From assembly GCA_002437285.1 (NCBI GenBank), contig DJOV01000048.1, positions 1-30,957 on the forward strand: DNA of 30,957 nucleotides. The letters are read 5' to 3'. This document shows positions 15,233 to 21,513 of the stretch, piece after piece. The DNA is from Prevotella sp. UBA6429 (GTDB lineage Bacteria > Bacteroidota > Bacteroidia > Bacteroidales > Bacteroidaceae). The notes below the pieces were generated by a model. That model was not told the origin of the DNA. It was given only the letters and a program-made list of their open reading frames with translations, and searched no databases. The position numbers and the translations under genes were made by a program. Positions within the stretch are counted from its first letter, which is position 1. Each line of letters starts with the position of its first letter.

Positions 15233-15264
15233 AGTAGGAAGAAACGACTTCGTTTCCTCCTACT
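15233..15264. terminator. Hairpin downstream of dapA, probable terminator
   Basis: A 32-nt palindrome in which 14 of 15 positions pair (AGTAGGA, one mismatch, GAAACGA; tiny loop). On the minus strand it follows the dapA stop by about 70 nt and is followed by TTCGTTTTC. On the plus strand a T-rich stretch follows further on. Confidence 0.55.
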
Positions 15265-15335
15265 CGATAGTGTTGTTGTATGTTTTTTATGTGTGGCCTA
15301 AGTGCGGCCTTTGACGGTTCTTGCTTATGGTTTGC

Positions 15336-16223
15336 TTACAGTCGCAGCCGCTCCAGGATGTCGGCCATCTTTTGCTTGGTCTCGATCTTGGTGGGCACGA
15401 GCGGCAGTCGCAACTGGTTTTCGATGAAGCCCATGTCGTTGAGCAACGCCTTCACGCCGGCAGGGTTTCCGTCGACGAAGAGCAGGCTGTAGAGCTCGGT
15501 GAACATGTGGTGTATCTTGCGGGCGGGCTCGTATTCGCCCTTGAATTCCAGACGGATCATGCGTGAGAACTCTTTGGGCAGCGCGTTGCCGATGACGGAG
15601 ATGACACCGGCTGCTCCGCTGGCCACCATGGAGAAGGTGAGTGCGTCGTCGCCGCTGATGACATCGAAGCGGTCAGGCTTGTTGTAGATGATCTCGTCGA
15701 CCTGCTCCAGACTTCCGGAAGCCTCCTTGATGGCCACGATGTTCTCGCAGTCGTTGGCCAGGCGCAGGGTGGTCTCGGCTTTCATGTTCACGCCCGTGCG
15801 TCCAGGCACATTGTAGAGCACGATGGGCAGGGGGCTGGCGGCGGAGATGGCCTTGAAGTGCTGGTAGAGGCCCTCCTGCGAAGGCTTGTTGTAATAGGGG
15901 CAGATGCTCAGTATGCCGTCAATGCCGCTCCAGTCGGTGGCTTTCATCTCTTCGATGACGGCTGCCGTGTTGTTGCCGCCGCAATATTTCAGGATGGGGA
16001 TACGTCCGTTCACCACCTCTTTGATAAGCTCTGTGATCTTGTCCTTTTCCTCATGGGTGAGACAGGGAGCCTCGGCCGTCGTGGCCAGGATACAGAGGAA
16101 GTCGGCCCCATTGTTGATTTGATACTCCACCAGGCGCTTGAGCGACTTGTAGTCGACCTCGCCTTCGGGGGTGAAAGGAGTGATGAGGGCAATGCCCAAA
16201 CCCTTAAAGATATTGCGTGCCAT
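15336..16223 (-). CDS. dapA: 4-hydroxy-tetrahydrodipicolinate synthase
   Basis: A 295-aa TIM-barrel enzyme of the class I aldolase superfamily. It condenses pyruvate with aspartate semialdehyde in the first committed step of the diaminopimelate/lysine pathway, so it feeds peptidoglycan and lysine synthesis. Expected residues are present: Schiff-base Lys166 (VAIKEASG), Tyr137 and Arg142 in LYNVPGRTG, Tyr110/111 in CPYYNKPSQEG and Thr48/49. The usual TTGE motif reads TTAEAP, a variation seen in Bacteroidetes members. Length is typical. It has its own promoter (16279-16309), with a leader of about 50 nt, and is followed by the hairpin at 15233-15264, so it is probably monocistronic. Confidence 0.95.
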   Translation of the reverse strand: MARNIFKGLGIALITPFTPEGEVDYKSLKRLVEYQINNGADFLCILATTAEAPCLTHEEKDKITELIKEVVNGRIPILKYCGGNNTAAVIEEMKATDWSGIDGILSICPYYNKPSQEGLYQHFKAISAASPLPIVLYNVPGRTGVNMKAETTLRLANDCENIVAIKEASGSLEQVDEIIYNKPDRFDVISGDDALTFSMVASGAAGVISVIGNALPKEFSRMIRLEFKGEYEPARKIHHMFTELYSLLFVDGNPAGVKALLNDMGFIENQLRLPLVPTKIETKQKMADILERLRL

Positions 16224-16278
16224 TATGTTTTAATTTCAATATTGAATAAAATGAGGGTGTTGCAATCAAAAGCTTTTG

Positions 16279-16309
16279 CAAAGATACGATTTTACTTTCA
16301 TATTGCAAA
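16279..16309 (-). promoter_or_regulatory. Bacteroidetes-type promoter for dapA
   Basis: On the minus strand TTTG (complement of 16306-16309), 19 nt, then TATCTTTG (complement of 16279-16286): both boxes match the consensus with normal spacing. Confidence 0.65.
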
Positions 16310-16341
16310 GGAATTGTGGGAAAACCTCGCAAAGATGGTTG

Positions 16342-17259
16342 TTATTTGCTTCCGATGTAGAGAAATATCATGCCGAGCAGTACCAGCGCCAGGTCGATGG
16401 CTTTTGCGCGCAGGTTGCGCTCGTGGAAGAATAGCCCTCCAAACAGAAAGCTGACGATGACGCTGCCCCTGCGAATCATGGACACGATGGATATCATGGC
16501 GCCTGGCAGGCTGAGGGCGTAGAAATAGGCGAAGTCGGCGGCGCTCAGGAACAGGCTGATGCCGACGATGGCCCAGTGCCAGCGGAAGGGGGTGGTGCGC
16601 TTGTGGGTGGGCCACCACAGGACGGCCATCATCAGTCCCATCAGTCCCATCTGGTAGATGTTGTACCACGACTGCACTGCCATGCGGTCAATGCCCACGC
16701 CCCCGTTGGCGGGGCTGGCCATGAGGTACTTGTCGTAGAGGCCGCTGACGGCCCCGAGGACGGCGGCCAGCACGATGAACCCTATCCATCGGTTGTGTTC
16801 AAAGTCGATGCCCTCTTTCTTGCCTGAGCGGCTGAGCAGGAAGAAGGAGGCGATGGCCAGCAGCACACCCGTCCATTGCCATGCGTTGAGGCTTTCGCCA
16901 AACACCAGCAAGGCGCCTACGAGCACCATCACGGGGCGTGTGGCATTGATGGGTCCGACGATGGTCAGGGGCAGGTGCTTCATGCCGAAATACCCGAAAA
17001 TCCAACTGGACAGCACGATGATGCTTTTGAGGATGATGTACTTGTGGATTTCCCATCCGCCGCCCGCCACGTGGAAGATGGATGTGTCGCTCAGCGTGCC
17101 TGTGGCCGAGAGGATGATGAATGGCAGGAAGATGAGCGATGAAAACACCGTGTTGAGAAACAGCACGGGGATGACGGCATTGTCAAGAAGCGACTTCTTC
17201 TTGAATGAGTCGTAAAAGCCCAGCAGGGTCGCTGAGAGGAAAGCTAAGAATAACCACAT
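16342..17259 (-). CDS. EamA/DMT-family transporter
   Basis: A 305-aa membrane protein with about ten hydrophobic helices in two EamA-type halves. The first starts MWLFLAFLSATLLGFYDSFKKK; the second includes WIGFIVLAAVLGAVSGLYDKY and runs to LALVLLGMIFLYIG. PINATRPVMVLVGALLVFGESL in the middle is the characteristic end-of-half motif. The ATG at 17259 was chosen because it begins the first helix; a GTG at 17316 overlapping the truA stop (GTGA) would add 19 residues and cannot be excluded. Family members move small metabolites; substrate unknown. It follows truA on the same strand with 53 nt between, so the two are probably co-transcribed. Confidence 0.85.
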   Translation of the reverse strand: MWLFLAFLSATLLGFYDSFKKKSLLDNAVIPVLFLNTVFSSLIFLPFIILSATGTLSDTSIFHVAGGGWEIHKYIILKSIIVLSSWIFGYFGMKHLPLTIVGPINATRPVMVLVGALLVFGESLNAWQWTGVLLAIASFFLLSRSGKKEGIDFEHNRWIGFIVLAAVLGAVSGLYDKYLMASPANGGVGIDRMAVQSWYNIYQMGLMGLMMAVLWWPTHKRTTPFRWHWAIVGISLFLSAADFAYFYALSLPGAMISIVSMIRRGSVIVSFLFGGLFFHERNLRAKAIDLALVLLGMIFLYIGSK

Positions 17260-17312
17260 GTCCTGAATACTGAAAAATGATGGATTTTTTAATAGGTGGT
17301 GTTTTATGTAAC

Positions 17313-18044
17313 TCACCTATAGTCTATTTCCCAAAGGAAAAGTCCGTTGGCGGGCATCGATTCGCCTGCGTCCGAACGTGTGCCGTTGTGTATGACCTTG
17401 TCAAACTGCTCCAGGCTGACACGTCCGCGCCCCACGTCGATGAGCGTGCCGACAACGGCCCGCACCATGTTTCGCAGGAAGCGGTTGGCCGCGATCTCAA
17501 AATAATAGGTGCTCTCGCCGGTCTTGACCCATTGGGCGGTGGTCACATCACAAAGCGTTGTCTTGTTGTCGGCTCCAGCCTTGCAAAAAGCCTTGAAATC
17601 GCTGACGGTCAGCAAGCGCGATGCGGCTTGGTTCATCAAGTCGAAATCGAGCGGATAGTGCATCTCCACCGAGTAGTGTCGCAGGAAGGGATCGCGCCTG
17701 GTGTGCACAAAATAACGGTAGACGCGTCGGCGGGCGGAGAAGCGGGCGTGCAAGTCGTCGGGTACAGGCTCTATTTTCTCGCACGAGATGTCGCGGGGAA
17801 GCACTCGTGCGAGCCGGTAGCACAACTGGCCTGCATCAATGGTTTGTGAGTTGTCGAAGTGGCAAACCATCTGGTTGGCATGTACGCCAGCGTCTGTGCG
17901 CCCCGCTCCCACCACCTCTACGGGGTGGCGCAGCAACAGGGATAGGCACTCTTGCATCTTCTCTTGTACGGACATGCCATTGGGTTGTATCTGCCAACCG
18001 TGATAGGCGGTCCCGTCAAAGCGTATCCAAACGAAATATCTCAT
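17313..18044 (-). CDS. truA: tRNA pseudouridine(38-40) synthase TruA
   Basis: A 243-aa enzyme that converts uridines 38-40 of the tRNA anticodon stem-loop to pseudouridine. The N-terminus RYFVWIRFDGTAYHGWQIQPNG and the catalytic motif GAGRTDAGVHA with Asp51 are diagnostic. FSARRRVYRYFVHT (about 108-121) and RFLRNMVRAVVGTLIDVGRG (about 187-206) are also conserved. Length is normal. It heads a short minus-strand unit with the EamA-type transporter and has a good promoter upstream at 18065-18097, giving a short leader of about 15 nt. Confidence 0.96.
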   Translation of the reverse strand: MRYFVWIRFDGTAYHGWQIQPNGMSVQEKMQECLSLLLRHPVEVVGAGRTDAGVHANQMVCHFDNSQTIDAGQLCYRLARVLPRDISCEKIEPVPDDLHARFSARRRVYRYFVHTRRDPFLRHYSVEMHYPLDFDLMNQAASRLLTVSDFKAFCKAGADNKTTLCDVTTAQWVKTGESTYYFEIAANRFLRNMVRAVVGTLIDVGRGRVSLEQFDKVIHNGTRSDAGESMPANGLFLWEIDYR

Positions 18045-18064
18045 GTGTGACGTGAAATTTCCTG

Positions 18065-18097
18065 CAAAATTACTAAAAATATGTCGATTACGCCAAA
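18065..18097 (-). promoter_or_regulatory. Bacteroidetes-type promoter for truA
   Basis: On the minus strand TTTG (complement of 18094-18097), 21 nt, then TAATTTTG (complement of 18065-18072). Both elements match; the -7 box ends 20 nt upstream of the ATG. Confidence 0.6.
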
Positions 18098-18198
18098 TGG
18101 AGATTCTCTTTTGTTTTGTGGAGGCCGCAGATAGGGCGGCTTATTGCGCTGCTTTACGGAGCTGGCCGATATGCGCGGGCGGATGGTTCCTGGGCGCA

Positions 18199-19041
18199 TC
18201 AGCGGGTGTGGCCTTTGCCTGGCGGGTCGTCGGATAAGCGGAAACGCACGTACGCCCGATCGTCAAATGAGCGGTTGCCAAGCATGGTTCCCTTGGTGGC
18301 CACAAATGATCTGATGCAGTAGGGGTCTTGGGCAAGTAGCTTGCGCAAGGCCGCCTCACTCTCTTGAAGTGTAGGGCGAAGGAAGGGGTAACCGTCGGAG
18401 GCCAGGACGATCTCGGCCCCATGGTCTTCGACGGGAATGACTTTAACGCCGGGCATGAAGATGGGAAACCCATCGATGACCGCATAGGTGCGGTTCTCGC
18501 CGGACATGCTCCCGACAAGTTTTTCGAGAATGGTGTCGCGGGCGTAGTCGTGGACGATGCGTCCATCGCGCACCATGTCAGGATGGGCTGTGAGCATCTC
18601 TTGGAAGACTGCTGCGCGCTGATGTGCCAAAACGTCTTCGTAAGGCTTGTCGTTGCGAAAGACCTGCCCATTGATCATGCATTGACAGTCGCCGACCATC
18701 CACACCTCGTGTCGCAGGGCGCTGTAGACGACAGCACTCGCACAGAGCCGTTCTTGCGGGCGCGTCTTCATGGGCGTGTCGTCGGCAGGGTAGAGGGCGT
18801 GGATGTGGGCCGTGACCTGCCCGCAGAACTGCGGGAGCGACAGGTCGGCCGGCATTTGCCGGACGAAATGGCTGGTTGCCATCATGCATAAGCGCCCGTT
18901 GCTCATCTGGGGGTGAAGCTTATGTGGCGTCTTGCTGGTGCTGCCGTCGATGACTGCCACAAAGTCGGGTGTGGCGACGACGGCGTCTTCACAGTCGGCA
19001 AGACTATGCTTGCCGACTGTTTGACTTTCGATGATATTCAT
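18199..19041 (-). CDS. PP2C-like protein phosphatase
   Basis: A 280-aa protein starting at MNIIESQTVGKHSLADCEDA. PP2C/PPM metal-binding signatures are visible: CEDAVV (Asp19), VAVIDGSTS (Asp32-Gly33), MVGDCQC, and VLASDGYPFL near residue 206, plus a C-terminal DDRAYVRF. The catalytic domain fills the whole protein, with no sensor domain, so it is a stand-alone phosphatase of Ser/Thr-phosphorylated proteins or a related hydrolase. The Met at 19041 was chosen because residues encoded further upstream overlap the YgiQ gene and look like a shadow frame. The 91-nt spacer to YgiQ contains a run of nine C (nine G on the coding strand), which could influence expression. No kinase gene is adjacent. 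Confidence 0.7.
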   Translation of the reverse strand: MNIIESQTVGKHSLADCEDAVVATPDFVAVIDGSTSKTPHKLHPQMSNGRLCMMATSHFVRQMPADLSLPQFCGQVTAHIHALYPADDTPMKTRPQERLCASAVVYSALRHEVWMVGDCQCMINGQVFRNDKPYEDVLAHQRAAVFQEMLTAHPDMVRDGRIVHDYARDTILEKLVGSMSGENRTYAVIDGFPIFMPGVKVIPVEDHGAEIVLASDGYPFLRPTLQESEAALRKLLAQDPYCIRSFVATKGTMLGNRSFDDRAYVRFRLSDDPPGKGHTR

Positions 19042-19094
19042 TTCTGGCTTTTTGGCATTTGGAGTGATGGGGCCTTGGTGCTGGGTCGAATGTA

Positions 19095-19103
19095 CCCCCC
19101 CCC
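19095..19103 (-). repeat. Nine-base homopolymer (G9 on the coding strand)
   Basis: Nine consecutive C on plus lie in the spacer between YgiQ and the PP2C-like gene, 53 nt before the phosphatase start. Tracts of this length are prone to slipped-strand length change and to sequencing error. Confidence 0.8.
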
Positions 19104-19132
19104 AGGGCTTTCCCCAAAAAACAGGAAGCGCC

Positions 19133-21136
19133 TCACTTCTTGTGGGAACCGTTCTTTCCCCTTCTGCCAAATCCTCGTGGTTGGAAGTTGGGATTGAACG
19201 ATTTTCTTTTCACCTCCCGCTTTTCCTTGTCATTGGTTTCTTGCTTGCCCCTGCCGGAGGGTGCGCTGCCGACGGCCTTGGGGTCATAGTGGGCACGCCC
19301 ATGATAGGGCACCCCGTCGTAGAGCTTCTTGATGAGGTCGGGCCGTCTGATGCGGCGCAGCTCGCGCTCGATGGACGGGCGCTCTTCGGGCTTGTACCAG
19401 AAGAAGAACTGGCGTTGCGCCAACTTCTCACGTGGGGTCTTGGCCGAAAACACAGGCTCCAGTGTGTAAGGGTCGAACCCGCTATACCACGTCTCGGTAC
19501 TCACGGTCATGGGCGTCGGCGTGAAGTCTTGCACCTGCTCCAGGTGGAAGTCGAGCCTTTTGGTCTCCACAGCCAGTTCGGCCATGTCCTCCTCCCTGCA
19601 CCCCGGGTGTGAGCTGATGAAGTAGGGTATGATTTGCTGGTTGAGCCCCTCTTCCCGGTTGATGCGGTCGAAGATGCGCTTGAACTCATGGAACTGGCTG
19701 AAGGAGGGCTTGCGCATGAGCCGCAGCACGCTGTCGGAGGTGTGCTCGGGTGCCACCTTCAGGCGTCCGCTGACGTGGCGCGTGATGAGTTCGCGGGTGT
19801 ATTGCCGTGCGGCCTCATTCGATTTCTCGTCCTTGCTCTTGTGCAACAGCAAATCGTAGCGCACGCCACTCCCGATGAAACTCTTCTTGACACCTGGCAA
19901 CGCGTCTACGGCATGGTAAATCTCCAACAGCCGCGAGTGGTCAGTCATGAGGTTGGGGCAGACCTGCGGGTTGACACACGAGGGGCGCTTGCAGCGTTCG
20001 CATGCCTTCGGGTTGCGCCCGTGCATGCCGTACATGTTGGCAGACGGTCCGCCCAGATCGGAGATGTAGCCCTTGAAGCCAGGCATGGCGATGACCTGCC
20101 TGGCCTCACGCAGTATGCTCTCCTTAGACCTGCACACCACAAACTTGCCTTGATGGGCGGAGATGGTGCAGAAGGCACACCCCCCAAAGCATCCGCGATG
20201 CAAGTTGATGGAGAACTTGATCATCTCGTAAGCGGGTATGGTCTTGCCCTTGTACTTGGGATGGGGCATGCGCGTGTAGGGAAGGTCGTATGCTGCGTCA
20301 AGCTCCTCGGTTGTCATGGGCGGGAAAGGCGGGTTGACGACGGCATAGAGATTGTCCACGCCCTGTATGAGCCGTTGCGCGTGCATCTTGTTGCTCTCTT
20401 CCTCTATGTGCCTGAAGTTCTCCGCTTCCGCCTTTTTGTTTCGCAAGCATTCCTCATGCGAGTGAAGCACGATGTCCTCATCCGTTATTCCGCCAGGTAT
20501 TTCGTCCTTCTTGCAGAGATAAACGGTCTGTGGAATGTCCTTGACGTCCCTGATGCTCTGTCCCGACTCCAATTCATGACAAAGCATCAGCGTGTTCTTC
20601 TCTCCCATGCCGTAGAGGATGAGGTCGGCGCCGCTCTCGCAGAGAATGCACTTCTTCAGGCAGTCTTGCCAGTAGTCGTAGTGCGTCAGGCGGCGCATGG
20701 ACGCTTCGATGCCCCCGAGCACCACAGGCACGTCGGGGAACAACTGCTTCAGGATCTTGGAATAGACTATCGACGGATAGTCGGGGCGCATGTCGTGGCG
20801 CCCGTCGGGGCTGTAAGCGTCGTCATGGCGGAGGCGCCGGTTGGCGGTGTAGCGGTTGACCATCGAGTCCATGGCACCTGGCGAGATGGCGAAGAACAGG
20901 CGGGGGCGCCCCAACTTCCTGAAGTCGCGGAAGTCGCCGTGCCAGTCAGGTTGGGGCACGATAGCCACCCGGTAGCCGTTGGCCTCAAGCATCCGGCCTA
21001 TGACTGCCGCCCCGAAGGAGGGATGGTCCACGTAGGCGTCGCCAGAGAAGAGGATGACGTCCAGCTGGTCCCATCCCCTGAGCTCACATTCCTTCTTGGT
21101 CGTGGGGAGGAAGTCGGTCAGTTGATAGTTCTGCAT
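19133..21136 (-). CDS. YgiQ-family radical SAM protein (UPF0313)
   Basis: A 667-aa protein. It has the YgiQ N-terminal cobalamin-binding-like domain (LPTTKKECELRGWDQLDVILFSGDAYVDHPSFG near 10-42, VVLGGIEASMRRL near 155), then a radical SAM core with the cluster motif CFGGCAFCTISAHQGK (Cys-x3-Cys-x2-Cys) around residue 312. A Cys-rich insert follows (CERCKRPSCVNPQVCPN, about 378-394) that could bind a further metal. The C-terminus (about 615-667) is basic and Gly/Arg/Lys-rich (QPRGFGRRGKNGSHKK), perhaps binding nucleic acid. Function of the family is not established. It follows the 110-aa gene with a 3-nt gap, so they are co-transcribed. Confidence 0.9.
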   Translation of the reverse strand: MQNYQLTDFLPTTKKECELRGWDQLDVILFSGDAYVDHPSFGAAVIGRMLEANGYRVAIVPQPDWHGDFRDFRKLGRPRLFFAISPGAMDSMVNRYTANRRLRHDDAYSPDGRHDMRPDYPSIVYSKILKQLFPDVPVVLGGIEASMRRLTHYDYWQDCLKKCILCESGADLILYGMGEKNTLMLCHELESGQSIRDVKDIPQTVYLCKKDEIPGGITDEDIVLHSHEECLRNKKAEAENFRHIEEESNKMHAQRLIQGVDNLYAVVNPPFPPMTTEELDAAYDLPYTRMPHPKYKGKTIPAYEMIKFSINLHRGCFGGCAFCTISAHQGKFVVCRSKESILREARQVIAMPGFKGYISDLGGPSANMYGMHGRNPKACERCKRPSCVNPQVCPNLMTDHSRLLEIYHAVDALPGVKKSFIGSGVRYDLLLHKSKDEKSNEAARQYTRELITRHVSGRLKVAPEHTSDSVLRLMRKPSFSQFHEFKRIFDRINREEGLNQQIIPYFISSHPGCREEDMAELAVETKRLDFHLEQVQDFTPTPMTVSTETWYSGFDPYTLEPVFSAKTPREKLAQRQFFFWYKPEERPSIERELRRIRRPDLIKKLYDGVPYHGRAHYDPKAVGSAPSGRGKQETNDKEKREVKRKSFNPNFQPRGFGRRGKNGSHKK

Positions 21137-21139
21137 GCG

Positions 21140-21472
21140 CTAATCGCTCACCTCCTGTGGATCCACTTCGTCTTGGTTGGCGTGCTCACCTTTCCACTTC
21201 ACGTAGAGCAGCACCAGCTGGTGAAGTCCGAAGGCTTTCATGTTGCTGTTGTAGATGACATCCAGGCAGAGGTCAAGCAGATCCTTGTCCTTGCCGGCTT
21301 CACTTTCGAGCATGGAGCGCACGTTGAACTTCAGCTTGTCGAGTACCGTCTCGTCGATGATGCCGTTGCTGTCCACCAAGTAGCGGAGCAAGGCATACTT
21401 GTCGATGGTCTGCAAATGCTTTTCGGACACCTCTATGCTTCGTGTGCCTGAATGGTTGGCTTGTATTTTCAT
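21140..21472 (-). CDS. Conserved small protein of unknown function (110 aa)
   Basis: The start at 21472 (MKIQANHSGTRSIEVSEKHL) was chosen because upstream in-frame codons overlap the 3' end of the golvesin/amidase gene. The protein is acidic, mostly helical by composition (KYALLRYLVDSNGIIDETVLDKLKFNV, then LLDLCLDVIYNSNMKAFGLHQLVLLYVKW) and has no signal peptide or membrane helix. It is cytoplasmic by inference. The tail (EHANQDEVDPQEVSD) is disordered-looking. Its 3-nt spacing to YgiQ suggests they are made together and perhaps act together; no family recognised. Confidence 0.65.
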   Translation of the reverse strand: MKIQANHSGTRSIEVSEKHLQTIDKYALLRYLVDSNGIIDETVLDKLKFNVRSMLESEAGKDKDLLDLCLDVIYNSNMKAFGLHQLVLLYVKWKGEHANQDEVDPQEVSD

Positions 21473-21513
21473 GGCTTTTGATGTTATAATGTGAATGTTG
21501 TTTTTCCGATTGG

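Noticed and set aside
17292..17320. 7-bp inverted repeat ATAGGTG/CACCTAT between truA and the EamA-type gene
   Set aside because: Long loop and no T tract on the relevant strand; too weak to call a terminator.
19634..21451. 605-aa plus-strand open frame
   Set aside because: Antisense to YgiQ and the 110-aa gene; no recognisable motifs.
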